This document shows, piece after piece, positions 50,779-60,039 of a stretch of 64,000 nt of DNA; position 1 is the first letter of the stretch, and the number at the start of each line of letters is the position of its first letter. Under the pieces are notes generated by a model. It did no database searches and had not been told where the DNA came from. It saw nothing but the letters and a program-made list of their open reading frames with translations. The position numbers were made by a program, and so were the translations under genes. Origin of the DNA: SHVO01 sp041905525 (GTDB taxonomy: Bacteria > Pseudomonadota > Alphaproteobacteria > Rhodospirillales > Rhodospirillaceae); contig JAYRKY010000001.1 of NCBI GenBank assembly GCA_041905525.1, forward strand, positions 372,001 through 436,000. The letters run 5' to 3'.

Positions 50779-53762
50779 GCGTCCTCCTCGCCGGCCGAAA
50801 TCCACTCTTTCACGCGCGCGAGATGCAAGTAGTCGCTATAAGCGGGTGCGGTCTCTGGATTGGGGCGCGCTTCGTAAGGCGTCCCGGGATCGTCGAAGGT
50901 GGCGATCAATTTCGCGAGGCCCTCATGCGCATTTTTCGCCAGCTCGGCGGGATCGCCTTTGACGGCGTCCGCGTCGCCGCCGTCTTTGCGACCATGCAGG
51001 TGCCAAAACGAGATCTCGTCCACGGGCGCGCGGGGGATTCCCTGGAACGCACCCGCCAAAGCCATGGCGGCTTCCAACGGCAGCTGGGGGGAAAAGCCGG
51101 CCTGAACCATTCGGGGGCTCGGAACGGAGCCGGTCTTATAGTCGATGATGACGAGCCCGTTCGAGGTCTCATCGATGCGGTCGGCCTTGGCGGTGAGGGT
51201 AAAGACTCCTCCCGGACCCGCGATCTCCAGCCGCCCCCCGCGTTCCACATGCGCGCGTTTCAGCACATCGCGCCGGGTGCGCTCGTGTGTGACAAACCAT
51301 GCGGCAATGCGCTCGAAGCGGGGCCACCAGAACGCCATCACCGCGGGACGCACGGTCCCCGTATCGAATAGCCGCCGGCCGATCTTGCACAGCATCGCCT
51401 CGGCATCGTCCGGCAAGGGCCCGGAAGGGTAGGCGGTGATGAAATCTTGCAGCGCTTTGTGAGTCAGCGAGCCGTAGTCTGCGAGGCTTGCGTCTTGGTC
51501 GAGGTCGGGCAACGCTTCCAGGCCGAGGATACATTTGGCGTAGATGCCGTAAGGGTCGCGCATCCAAGTCTCGATTTGCGTCACCGATAGCTTGCGCGGG
51601 CGCGCCGCCACCGGCGGCCGCGGTGCGGGCGGTTTGGCCGCGGTGAACTGCGCCGGATGCGAAAGCTCCTTGGCCCACGCAAGCCACGGCGCGTTCGCCG
51701 CGCGCCAAGTCTCACGCAGGCCCGCGGCCTTGATCACCTGCTCGAGGCGCATCAGCCAGCGGGACGGCACGGTGGGTGTGCCCTCGGACTTGACCGCGCG
51801 GGTCATCACCACGCGCGGCGCGCACAGGGCTTGCGCGACATCATGCGCCGCCAGCCCGACGCGCCGCTCGGGCGACGGCAGTCCAAAGTCCTGACGCATC
51901 GGTCGGCTCATCCACGGGTCCGCCGGTGCATCGCCCGGCCACGTCCCCTCGTTGAGGCCCGACAAAATCAAAACGTCGAAGCGCTGGAGGCGGGCTTCGA
52001 GCGGACCGAGAATGGCGAGCCGCGGATGTCTGCCAAACTTGGGGCGCACCACTTGCCCGGTGAGCAAGGCATTGAGGACGGCGGGATAGTGCCGCGGATC
52101 GAACCGCGGTACCGCGCTTCCGTAGTGCGCCAGCTCAGCCGCGAACGCGGCCAGCGCTTCGCCTGCATCACCGGCCCAAAGGCGCAGCGCACCGGGCTTC
52201 TCGGGCGTTTCGGCGAAAGCCTCGGCGGCTTCCATGTGGGCATTCAGAACTTCGTCGAGCGCCACGTCGGCCTTTTGCATCACGGCGGTAAATCCGGCGA
52301 AGCAGGACTCCAGGCGCGCGATCCAGCCCAAGATCTCACGCTCGAAATGTTTGGCGTTGGCCGCCAACGCTTTCAGGCTCTCCAATCCTGCCGCCGGCCG
52401 GGGTCCTCGCAGGACGAACCGCTCGGCGGCACGCGTCGCGCTCCGGAACACGACGTCATCGAGACCTGCCGCCGCCAGGGGATGTTTGCACGCCGCCAGC
52501 GTGGGCACGGGTGCGAATTCGCCCGCGACCATTTCCGCCGTGAGCCGTAGGAACGTCCCGACCGGTGTGCGGTCAAGGCTGCGGCCGGCGGAATCATCGA
52601 TGTCGATTTTCCAGCGCTTGAGCTCGGCGGTGACACGCTCCGCCAAACGCCGGTCCGGCGTCACTAGCGCGCAGGTAAGCTCCGGCGTCTCCAATGCTTC
52701 GCGCATAATGAAGGAAACGACTTCGGCTTCCTCGCGCGCCCCAGGGCAGTCGACGCGTGCCATCCCGGCAATCGCGCCTTCACCGATGGACGGTAGCGCC
52801 CGCCACCCCTCCGTGGTCGCCGCGGGGCGCATCGCTTCGCTGATGAGGCGCTCGCGCACGGTCTCCGGACTTTGCGTTCCCGGCCACGGCCGCACGTCTT
52901 CGCGGGCGAGACCAAGGCGCGCCAACAGTTCCTTCATGCCATACTGCGGATGCGTTTCGTCGAGGGCACCCCATCCTTCCTCATCCAGCGTCTGGTCGAG
53001 GCCCGGTAAGACGACACAACCTTCCGGCATGCGCGCGATCGCCAGCAGCAAGTCCGCCGTTGCCGGTACGCTCCCTGTGGAGCCGGCGGCGATCACGGGT
53101 CCGGGCGGCTGCGCTGTCCATGCGGCCGCCTGCGCCGCGAACACCTTGTTCCGGTGCGTCACCGGGTCGACCGTTCCGTCCGCCGCCAGCACGTCCGGCC
53201 ACAGGCGCGTCACGATCTCCAGAAATGCAAGCGTCTCTTTCCAGTGCTCGGCGTAATTGTCCGGTACCAGCGTTTTCAAACGCGCGAAGTCCAGCTGCTC
53301 CGTTTGAACCTGATCAATCAAGCGCGCGAGTTCGGTCGCCAACTGCAGCGCCTCTTCAAGATGCGGCGTACGCCCGGCGACGCGGCGCGACTGGATCAAG
53401 CGCGCGAGGAAGAGCTGGCGTTTGAGCGGCGCGATGGCGGGAGGAATCGCTTCAAGGGTGTCGGCCGCGGCGAACCCGCTGAAGAGAGCATCCTCTTCGT
53501 CCAGGTCGTTCAGCGGCATCATCCGCGGCAGCAGCACCGGGGTGCCACCGCTCAATCTCAAGAAGGCTTCGCGCAGGGAGCGGCAGGCGCGTCGGGTCGG
53601 CAGCAATACGGTGATTCGCGTCAATGCCAACGGGTCGTCGCCGGCTTCGGCGAGGATGCCGCGCGCCAGGACATCCACGAAGGCGAAACGCGCCGGTATC
53701 GTGAACACGGCGGGCCCCGGTCCCGCCGACATGCGCCAGCTCTCCCGTCTCTTGTCCGTCAC
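50775..53762 (-). CDS. addB: AddB subunit (double-strand break repair)
   Basis: A 995-residue subunit in the alphaproteobacterial form: N-terminal VLLPTRRACRSLREAFL (a degenerate helicase motif without a proper Walker A), ILGPLEARLQRFDVLILSGLNEGTWPG, and a C-terminal nuclease domain with GLVIIDYKTGS. Partner of AddA. It starts at GTG 53762 overlapping the preceding gene's stop (GTGA). Confidence 0.92.
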   Translation of the reverse strand: MTDKRRESWRMSAGPGPAVFTIPARFAFVDVLARGILAEAGDDPLALTRITVLLPTRRACRSLREAFLRLSGGTPVLLPRMMPLNDLDEEDALFSGFAAADTLEAIPPAIAPLKRQLFLARLIQSRRVAGRTPHLEEALQLATELARLIDQVQTEQLDFARLKTLVPDNYAEHWKETLAFLEIVTRLWPDVLAADGTVDPVTHRNKVFAAQAAAWTAQPPGPVIAAGSTGSVPATADLLLAIARMPEGCVVLPGLDQTLDEEGWGALDETHPQYGMKELLARLGLAREDVRPWPGTQSPETVRERLISEAMRPAATTEGWRALPSIGEGAIAGMARVDCPGAREEAEVVSFIMREALETPELTCALVTPDRRLAERVTAELKRWKIDIDDSAGRSLDRTPVGTFLRLTAEMVAGEFAPVPTLAACKHPLAAAGLDDVVFRSATRAAERFVLRGPRPAAGLESLKALAANAKHFEREILGWIARLESCFAGFTAVMQKADVALDEVLNAHMEAAEAFAETPEKPGALRLWAGDAGEALAAFAAELAHYGSAVPRFDPRHYPAVLNALLTGQVVRPKFGRHPRLAILGPLEARLQRFDVLILSGLNEGTWPGDAPADPWMSRPMRQDFGLPSPERRVGLAAHDVAQALCAPRVVMTRAVKSEGTPTVPSRWLMRLEQVIKAAGLRETWRAANAPWLAWAKELSHPAQFTAAKPPAPRPPVAARPRKLSVTQIETWMRDPYGIYAKCILGLEALPDLDQDASLADYGSLTHKALQDFITAYPSGPLPDDAEAMLCKIGRRLFDTGTVRPAVMAFWWPRFERIAAWFVTHERTRRDVLKRAHVERGGRLEIAGPGGVFTLTAKADRIDETSNGLVIIDYKTGSVPSPRMVQAGFSPQLPLEAAMALAGAFQGIPRAPVDEISFWHLHGRKDGGDADAVKGDPAELAKNAHEGLAKLIATFDDPGTPYEARPNPETAPAYSDYLHLARVKEWISAGEEDA

Positions 53763-54478
53763 GATGCCGTTCGCTGCTCCTGCGCGAGAAGAGTTTCGGT
53801 TTCCCCGACCGCCTCGGGAGTTCCCACATGGTACCAGCGCCCATCATGAACCACGGCGCGCATGCGGTCGGCGGCGATCGCGGCGTTCCACACTTTATTC
53901 AGAGAGAACGGCTCCGCCTTCAGGTCGGCGAGCGCACGCGGGTGAATGATGAACATCCCTGCATAGACATAAGGAGCTTCCGCCGCGGCGCCTCGCCGCG
54001 TGAGGCGGCCATCGTCTGCCACGAAAAAGTCTCCGGCCCCATCGAAGCCATAGGCGCTCGCGCGCGGATGCACCAGCATCAGCACATCAAGCGCGTCCGT
54101 CCAGGCCGCCGCCAAACGCTCCGCCGCGGGAGTGCCGCCGGCGATGATGGCGTCGCAGTTGCACACAAAAAAGGGAGCATCGCCCAAGAGCGGTAAGGCC
54201 TTCACCACGCCGCCTCCCGTATCGAGCAATTGGTGAGTCTCGTCGGAAATGGAGATGCGCGGGTGCGTACGGCCGGCAAGGTGCTTGACCAACAGCGGCG
54301 CCAGGTAATGCACATTGACTACCGCTTCGTTCACACCTGCGTCGTCCAAACTGTCCAGAGTCCAGTCGATCAGGCACTTCCCGCCCACGCGCACCATCGG
54401 CTTCGGGATGACGTCCGTGATCGGCCGCATACGGCTTCCCAGGCCCGCCGCCAGCAACATCGCCGCCCGGGGCATCAT
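53759..54478 (-). CDS. MurU-like nucleotidyltransferase
   Basis: A 239-residue sugar-phosphate nucleotidyltransferase: AMLLAAGLGSRMRPITDVIPKPMVRVGGK at the N-terminus (nucleotide site, catalytic Lys), then VNVHYLA, TGGGVVKALPLL and FFVCNCDAII (metal Asp). In Pseudomonas MurU makes UDP-N-acetylmuramate from MurNAc-1-phosphate. The partner kinase AmgK lies upstream with overlapping stop/start (ATGA), supporting the recycling role. The upstream in-frame extension overlaps amgK and is rejected. Confidence 0.82.
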   Translation of the reverse strand: MMPRAAMLLAAGLGSRMRPITDVIPKPMVRVGGKCLIDWTLDSLDDAGVNEAVVNVHYLAPLLVKHLAGRTHPRISISDETHQLLDTGGGVVKALPLLGDAPFFVCNCDAIIAGGTPAAERLAAAWTDALDVLMLVHPRASAYGFDGAGDFFVADDGRLTRRGAAAEAPYVYAGMFIIHPRALADLKAEPFSLNKVWNAAIAADRMRAVVHDGRWYHVGTPEAVGETETLLAQEQRTAS

Positions 54479-55476
54479 GCGGCGAGAGTCCGCAGAGCTG
54501 GAGGATAGTGCGTGTCGAACCACACCTTCAATTCGGCGAGCGCCGGGTGAGACAGGCACGCGTCCATGTAGCGCCATAGGCGCGGCATGTGGACCAGATA
54601 GTGCGGCTTACTGTCGCGCAGCTTCAACCGCGCGAAGGTCCCGATCACCCGCGTATGCCGCTGCGCCGCCATCACCGCCCAAGAGAGGTCGAAGTCCTCC
54701 GGGCGCACGGCGGGAAAGGCGGCGAGGTAACGCGCCTTCATCTGCGCCACCAGCCCCGGTTCAATATCGCGGCGCGCATCTTCCAGAAGCGACATCAGGT
54801 CGTAGGTCACCGGGCCGGCCACCGCGTCCTGGAAATCCAGGATGCCGCAAGCGTTGACGCCCGTGCGTCCGGGGATGAGCATCAGGTTGTCGATATGGAA
54901 GTCGAATAGCACGAGGGAGATCGGCGCTTTCCAGGCCCGTGGAAGTATTTTCGCCCAGATCTCGCCGAAGGCACGTTCCACGTGTGGCGACAGGGGTGGG
55001 GCGCCTACCAGTTGCCTATACCAGCTGTTGATCCGGCTGACCTCCTCGATCAGGCGCGGCATTCCGTAGGCGCTCACGCCGTCCGGCACCGCGTCCTTGG
55101 GCGACAGGCGATGCAGGGCGATAAGCGCGTCGATCGCCAGGGCATAGAGTTCCTGCTCATTATGCCCACGCGCCAGCAGGCGCGTGTACGTATCGTCGCC
55201 AAGGTCCTCCAGCAGCAACAGACCGGCGCCGTGATCCTCGGCGTAAATCTGGGGCACCCCGAAGCCATGTTTGTAGAGGTGCTTGGCGATGCGCACGAAC
55301 GGACGCACGTCTTCGTGCGGCGGCGGCGCGTCCATCAGCACCGCGGGGCCATCCGCGCCCTTCAGACGGTCGTACTTGCGGAACGAGGCGTCCCCCGCCA
55401 AGCGGCCACGCTCTGCTTCGTGCCAATCGTGTTCACGCAGGAACGCCGCGATCACCTGTTCACGGTTCTCAGACAT
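54475..55476 (-). CDS. AmgK-like N-acetylmuramate/N-acetylglucosamine 1-kinase
   Basis: A 333-residue aminoglycoside-phosphotransferase-fold kinase: AGDASFRKYDRL (ATP loop), LLLLEDLGDDTYTRLL, LVLFDFHIDNLMLIPG (catalytic D-x-H-x2-N) and GILDFQDAVAGPVTYDLMSLLEDAR (metal Asp). It overlaps tsaE by 8 bases and the MurU-like gene by 4. In Pseudomonas AmgK phosphorylates MurNAc for the recycling path that bypasses fosfomycin-sensitive MurA. Confidence 0.82.
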   Translation of the reverse strand: MSENREQVIAAFLREHDWHEAERGRLAGDASFRKYDRLKGADGPAVLMDAPPPHEDVRPFVRIAKHLYKHGFGVPQIYAEDHGAGLLLLEDLGDDTYTRLLARGHNEQELYALAIDALIALHRLSPKDAVPDGVSAYGMPRLIEEVSRINSWYRQLVGAPPLSPHVERAFGEIWAKILPRAWKAPISLVLFDFHIDNLMLIPGRTGVNACGILDFQDAVAGPVTYDLMSLLEDARRDIEPGLVAQMKARYLAAFPAVRPEDFDLSWAVMAAQRHTRVIGTFARLKLRDSKPHYLVHMPRLWRYMDACLSHPALAELKVWFDTHYPPALRTLAA

Positions 55477-55948
55477 GCTTCATTCCGGCAATCCGGTCCT
55501 TCCATGAGGCGCCGCCATGCAAGCGCGCGCTTCGGGCTTGGTGCTCCGTCCCAGAGCTCAACATCACATCCAAGCGGTTGCGCGGCAATAGCGCGCCCAG
55601 GCGCTTCGGCCACTCCACAAGGCTGATCCCGCCGCCCAAGGCTTCATCCCACCCAAGTTCAAGCACGTCCTCGACTTGCGTCAGACGGTACAGATCGAAG
55701 TGCCATATTGGCGCGACGCCCGCATCATAGACTTGGACAAGCGTGAAAGTGGGACTCACGACATCCTCGTCGGCCTGCGTCAGCGCCGTCACGAAACCGC
55801 GGGCCAGCGTCGTCTTGCCCGCGCCCAGCGGGCCATTCAATGCAAGAATGTCTCCGGGCCGCGCCAACCGTGCAAGCGCCGCACCCAGCGCCACGGTATC
55901 GCGCTCGGTGGGGAGTTGAATTTCGGCCAGAAGCGCCAAATCGCTCAT
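55469..55948 (-). CDS. tsaE: tRNA threonylcarbamoyladenosine biosynthesis ATPase
   Basis: A 159-residue P-loop protein with Walker A GPLGAGKTTLARG (about 39-51), SPTFTLVQVYDAG and WHFDLYRL, and the late SLVEWPKRLG; standard TsaE. It supports t6A37 formation in tRNA with TsaB/TsaD. First of a run of overlapping genes tsaE-amgK-murU-addB-addA. It starts 6 bases after the kinase-like gene's stop. Confidence 0.92.
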   Translation of the reverse strand: MSDLALLAEIQLPTERDTVALGAALARLARPGDILALNGPLGAGKTTLARGFVTALTQADEDVVSPTFTLVQVYDAGVAPIWHFDLYRLTQVEDVLELGWDEALGGGISLVEWPKRLGALLPRNRLDVMLSSGTEHQARSARLHGGASWKDRIAGMKHV

Positions 55949-55953
55949 GAGTC

Positions 55954-58350
55954 TCAGGACTGCGCCGCGCGCACGGACTTTCCGCCCGCGGGGAGGTGGA
56001 CTGTAATCACTGTGTCGGCGCCGTCGGCGCGCGTGGTGAGACGTCCGCCGTGCAGGTCGGCGATGCGCTGGGCCAGATGGATGCTCAAAGCCGGCGAGCG
56101 CCCGTCGTGCGGGGCGGCATAGCGGATCGCGAATACCACATGGGCGGACTCGCGCGGACCTTCGCGGGTCACGACCACCGCGACGACATCGCCCAGCGTC
56201 GTTTTCAGCGCTGCGATCACGAGGTGATACAGCGTCTGCTTGATGCGCGCGCCGTCGCCGACCATCCAGCCGGCGTCGGCGGCGCAGTCGACGACCAGCT
56301 TCTTGGCCCGCCGCTTGAAGCTTTCGTGGGTTGCGACGGCGACGCGGTCGGTGAGGGCGCGCACGTCGAAGGAGTCGAGGTGCAGGGTCTGCTGGCCGGC
56401 GTCGATGCCGGACAGATCACGCATGTCCTCCACCAGGATCTTAAACACCCGCGCGCGTGAGGGGTCATTGTCGGCCGCTTGGGCCGTCGCTTCCAATTCC
56501 ACCAGGAAGTTGCTCATGAAGTCGGACCGCAACTTGTCGGTGGCCGCGAGCGCTTCGGCGCGGCTGCGCAACTGCTGTGCCACGCGTTCGGGCGCCGACA
56601 CGTCGTTGTAGCAGAACAGGGCGCCACCGTCGGGCAACGGCACGGAAATGAACTCCAGAACCGAACCGTCGCGGCGCACCACGCGTCCTTGCTGCGTGAC
56701 GCGCTGGCGTTCGGCGTCGAGCGCCGCCAGCATAACCGCGCGGTGGCGGCTCCAGATCGTCTCATCGTCGAAGAAGTCGCGGAAGGCGTCGATCACCGCA
56801 TTCATCACCGGACCTTCGCGCAAGGCTTCGACGCTGATGTTCCACAATTCGGCAAAGGCCGGGTTGGCGAGGCGCAGCTGGCCTTCGGCGCCGAACACCG
56901 CCACCGCTTCCTGCAGGTTGTCGATGGTCTCGCGCTGCACCGCGATCAGGGTGTTGTAGGAACGTTCGAGGGCGAGCCGGTCAGTGATATCTTCGTAGGT
57001 GGTGAGCAAACCGCCCATGGGATGCGGTGCGATCACCCGGCGCAGGGTGCCGCCGCCCGGCAGGTGCAGCACATCTTCCGTGGGCTCAATCAGCGAGTTG
57101 AAGCGGGCGAGTTCTTTGTCCTTATAGGCGGGGAAGTCGGCGACCTCGGGCAAGCGCCGCTCGCCGCGCAGCGTGTCGAGCACCGTCGCATAGGAAGGAC
57201 CGTCCAGCAGCCAACCCGGGCTCAGATCCCACAGCGCGGCGAAGGCGGTATTGAAAAAGATCAGGCGCGTGTCGGGTCCGAAGATCGCGATCGCGGTGCC
57301 CAGGCGCTCGAGCACGTCGGCATGCGCCGCGGCTTCGCGCTTAAGGCGCACTTCCAGTTCTTCTTGGCGCGTGATGTCGTAGGCCAGTCCGGCCGTGAGG
57401 CGGCCGCTGCCGTCCGAGAACAGTGGCGCATTGGACTCGCCGTTCTCGTCGCGCGGCGCCGACGCTTCGCTGTCGACGGGCGTTTCCGTCACTTCCATGA
57501 GGCGGCGGCTGCCCTCGATTACCATGTGGAACGGCGTGCGGCGGGTTTCGCCCGAGGCGCGGGCCGCGGCGGCGAGCGCGCGGGCTTCGCGGACGGCCAC
57601 ACGCGGGGCAAGCTCACGCCCGCGCGCCACCACGTCCTGCGCATCCTTGCCGTCGACGGCTTTGACATAGGCGGTGTTGCAGTAAATGAGCGACAGGTCG
57701 TCGTCGCGCAGCCAAACCGGCTCGGCGATTCCGTTCAGCGCGGCCTTGAGGAGGGCGCACTCGCGCTTGAGGGCTTCGCTTTCCGAGGTGAGGGTGTCGA
57801 CCGCGGCTGCGCCTTCGGTCACATCGCTCATCCACACCACGTCCGCCATGGTGCGGTCGTCGGCGTCGGTGGCGCGCACGCCCCGGGCCTGGATGCGCCG
57901 GCCGGTGGCGGTGTGCGCGAGATCGATCTGGAAGCCGTCGCCGCCATTGCGCAGCCCCTGGATCGCCTGACGTAGGCGGTCCTGCGACGGTTTATCGAAT
58001 CCCTCCAGCACATCGTCGAAGCCGGCTTCCATGCCGCGGAACAGATCCAGCAGCACGGCGAGCCTGCGCGAGCAGTAGCCCGTTTCCTTGAACCGCGGCA
58101 GCGACCGCGCGTCCTGATCCTCGCCCGCAATAGGTTGATGGAACCAGGCGAAATACCCTTCCGGCGCGGTTTCGAGCGCCGCCTGGACCGCCGCCTGCCC
58201 ATAGCGGGCGCGACCCGCGCTGTTCTCGGCGTCTTTCCAGTATTTATGCTGACGCCAAAGCGCAAAGAGGGCCGGCGGCACCAGCACGATGACCGCGATC
58301 AGACCGACTAATACCGGTGGCGTTAAGAACTCAAGCGTCCCGGCCGGCAC
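55954..58350 (-). CDS. PAS-domain histidine-kinase-like protein, catalytically degenerate
   Basis: A 798-residue protein: one N-terminal membrane helix, three to four PAS domains (about 205-270, 365-455, 490-580), a dimerisation helix pair and a GHKL-like C-terminal region. At the phospho-acceptor box the sequence is SDFMSNFLVELEA; the residue that is His in kinases (Tyr in DivL-type proteins) is Val617. The N-box reads HLVIAALKTT and the G1/G2 glycine boxes are absent (AAPHDGRSPALSIHLAQR). It occupies the ahcY-tsaE position where many alphaproteobacteria encode a PAS kinase with HVSYELRSPL. Start taken at GTG 58350 after GGGGGG; the frame is open to 58443. Confidence 0.8.
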   Translation of the reverse strand: MPAGTLEFLTPPVLVGLIAVIVLVPPALFALWRQHKYWKDAENSAGRARYGQAAVQAALETAPEGYFAWFHQPIAGEDQDARSLPRFKETGYCSRRLAVLLDLFRGMEAGFDDVLEGFDKPSQDRLRQAIQGLRNGGDGFQIDLAHTATGRRIQARGVRATDADDRTMADVVWMSDVTEGAAAVDTLTSESEALKRECALLKAALNGIAEPVWLRDDDLSLIYCNTAYVKAVDGKDAQDVVARGRELAPRVAVREARALAAAARASGETRRTPFHMVIEGSRRLMEVTETPVDSEASAPRDENGESNAPLFSDGSGRLTAGLAYDITRQEELEVRLKREAAAHADVLERLGTAIAIFGPDTRLIFFNTAFAALWDLSPGWLLDGPSYATVLDTLRGERRLPEVADFPAYKDKELARFNSLIEPTEDVLHLPGGGTLRRVIAPHPMGGLLTTYEDITDRLALERSYNTLIAVQRETIDNLQEAVAVFGAEGQLRLANPAFAELWNISVEALREGPVMNAVIDAFRDFFDDETIWSRHRAVMLAALDAERQRVTQQGRVVRRDGSVLEFISVPLPDGGALFCYNDVSAPERVAQQLRSRAEALAATDKLRSDFMSNFLVELEATAQAADNDPSRARVFKILVEDMRDLSGIDAGQQTLHLDSFDVRALTDRVAVATHESFKRRAKKLVVDCAADAGWMVGDGARIKQTLYHLVIAALKTTLGDVVAVVVTREGPRESAHVVFAIRYAAPHDGRSPALSIHLAQRIADLHGGRLTTRADGADTVITVHLPAGGKSVRAAQS

Positions 58351-58441
58351 CCAACCCCCCACTACGACACCGCAGGAAGATACCGCCGGAACGGGCGGCT
58401 GTCGCCCCTGGGCGAGACCTCTCGCGCATTTCGTAAAGACC

Positions 58442-58478
58442 AAGGGCGCGACCAGGTCTTACGCCCGGTCACGCCCTT
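58442..58478 (-). terminator. hairpin after ahcY
   Basis: AAGGGCGCGACC (58442-58453) pairs with GGTCACGCCCTT (58467-58478) with one mismatch, 43 bases beyond the ahcY stop. Weak T-tract, so either a modest terminator or a processing hairpin. Confidence 0.5.
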
Positions 58479-58520
58479 GCAAACATCTCCAGCCCGGAGC
58501 TGGTCCGGCGAGGATCGACT

Positions 58521-59918
58521 TTAGTAGCGATAGGTTTCCGGCTTGTACGGACCCTGCTGGTTAACGCCGATGTAGCTGGCCTGCTTTGCGGACAGTTTGG
58601 TCAGCTTCGCGCCGACCTTGGCCAGGTGAAGTTCGGCGACCTTCTCGTCCAGGTGCTTGGGCAGCACGTAGACTTTCTTGTCGTACTTGGCGTTGTTGGT
58701 CCACAGCTCGATCTGCGCCAGCACCTGGTTGGAGAACGAGGCGCTCATCACGAAGCTCGGGTGGCCAGTGGCGCAGCCCAGGTTCACCAGGCGGCCTTCG
58801 GCCAGCAGGATAATCCGCTTGCCGTCCGGGAACTCCACTTCGTCCACCTGCGGCTTCACGTTGTGCCATTTGTAGTTGCGCAACGCTTCGGTCTGAATCT
58901 CGGTATCGAAGTGACCGATGTTGCAGACGATGGCGCGGTCCTTCATGGCGCGCATGTGGTCGACGGTGATGACGTCCAGGTTTCCCGTGGCCGTCACGAA
59001 GATGTCGGCCTTCGGCGCGGCGTCTTCCATGGTCACAACTTCATAGCCTTCCATCGCGGCCTGCAGGGCGTTGATCGGATCGATCTCGGACACCATCACG
59101 CGGCAGCCGGCGCTACGCAGCGACGCGGCCGAACCCTTACCGACGTCGCCGAAGCCGGCGACCATCGCGACCTTGCCGGCCATCATCACGTCGGTGGCGC
59201 GGCGGATGCCGTCCACCAGCGATTCACGGCAGCCGTAGATGTTGTCGAACTTCGACTTGGTGACGCTGTCGTTCACATTGATCGCCGGGAAGTGCAGGCG
59301 GCCGTCCTTGGCCATCTGGTACAGGCGATGCACGCCCGTGGTCGTTTCTTCCGAGACGCCGCGGATATTCGCCAGCACCTTCGCGTACCAGCCCGGCTGT
59401 TCCTTGTTGCGCTTCGCGATGGCGGCGAACAACACGGTTTCTTCTTCGTTCGTCGGATTGGCGATCAGCTTCGGGTTCTTCTCCGCTTCCGTGCCCAGCA
59501 CGATCAGCAGGGTGGCGTCGCCGCCATCATCCAGGATCATGTTCGGTGTGCCGCCGTCGGCCCACTCGAAGATCTTGTGGGTGTAGTCCCAATATTCTTC
59601 CAGTGTCTCGCCCTTCACGGCGAACACCGGCGTCATCTTCGCCGCGATCGCGGCCGCGGCCTGATCTTGGGTCGAGAAGATGTTGCACGACGCCCAGCGC
59701 ACGTCGGCGCCCAGGTGCTTCAAGGTTTCGATCAGCACGGCCGTCTGGATGGTCATGTGCAGAGAGCCGGCAATGCGCGCGCCCTTCAGCGGTTGCTTCG
59801 GGCCAAACTCGCTGCGCAGAGCCATCAGGCCCGGCATTTCGGTTTCCGCGATGGCGATTTCTTTGCGGCCCCAATCGGCGAGGCCAATGTCTTTCACCCG
59901 GAAGTCACTGAAATTCAT
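58521..59918 (-). CDS. ahcY: adenosylhomocysteinase
   Basis: A 465-residue NAD-dependent hydrolase that splits S-adenosylhomocysteine. Seen are SLHMTIQTAVLIETL, SCNIFSTQDQAAAAI, NAD-binding VAGFGDVGKGSAASLRSAG, NIGHFDTEIQ, the long-form insert between the catalytic and NAD domains, and the conserved C-terminal KPETYRY that closes over NAD of the partner subunit. AGGAG lies before the ATG. Confidence 0.96.
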   Translation of the reverse strand: MNFSDFRVKDIGLADWGRKEIAIAETEMPGLMALRSEFGPKQPLKGARIAGSLHMTIQTAVLIETLKHLGADVRWASCNIFSTQDQAAAAIAAKMTPVFAVKGETLEEYWDYTHKIFEWADGGTPNMILDDGGDATLLIVLGTEAEKNPKLIANPTNEEETVLFAAIAKRNKEQPGWYAKVLANIRGVSEETTTGVHRLYQMAKDGRLHFPAINVNDSVTKSKFDNIYGCRESLVDGIRRATDVMMAGKVAMVAGFGDVGKGSAASLRSAGCRVMVSEIDPINALQAAMEGYEVVTMEDAAPKADIFVTATGNLDVITVDHMRAMKDRAIVCNIGHFDTEIQTEALRNYKWHNVKPQVDEVEFPDGKRIILLAEGRLVNLGCATGHPSFVMSASFSNQVLAQIELWTNNAKYDKKVYVLPKHLDEKVAELHLAKVGAKLTKLSAKQASYIGVNQQGPYKPETYRY

Positions 59919-59971
59919 AGATTTTCTCCTGTGTCCGGGATCGCCGGCGTGAGGTGTGGATAAGGCCGCGC

Positions 59972-60000
59972 CATATACCAGTCGCCGTGCATTGCGGCAA
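59972..60000 (-). promoter_or_regulatory. putative ahcY promoter
   Basis: On the minus strand TTGCCG (60000-59995) and TATATG (59977-59972) are 17 bases apart, giving a start about 45 bases before the ahcY ATG. No SAH riboswitch pattern is evident in the leader. Confidence 0.4.
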
Positions 60001-60039
60001 CTCAGGCTTATTTAGCGGGTTTTTAGAGCAATCAGCCGG

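Noticed and set aside
59919..60000. SAH or SAM riboswitch before ahcY
   Set aside because: The leader is only about 45 bases after the likely promoter and lacks the conserved helices of these riboswitches.
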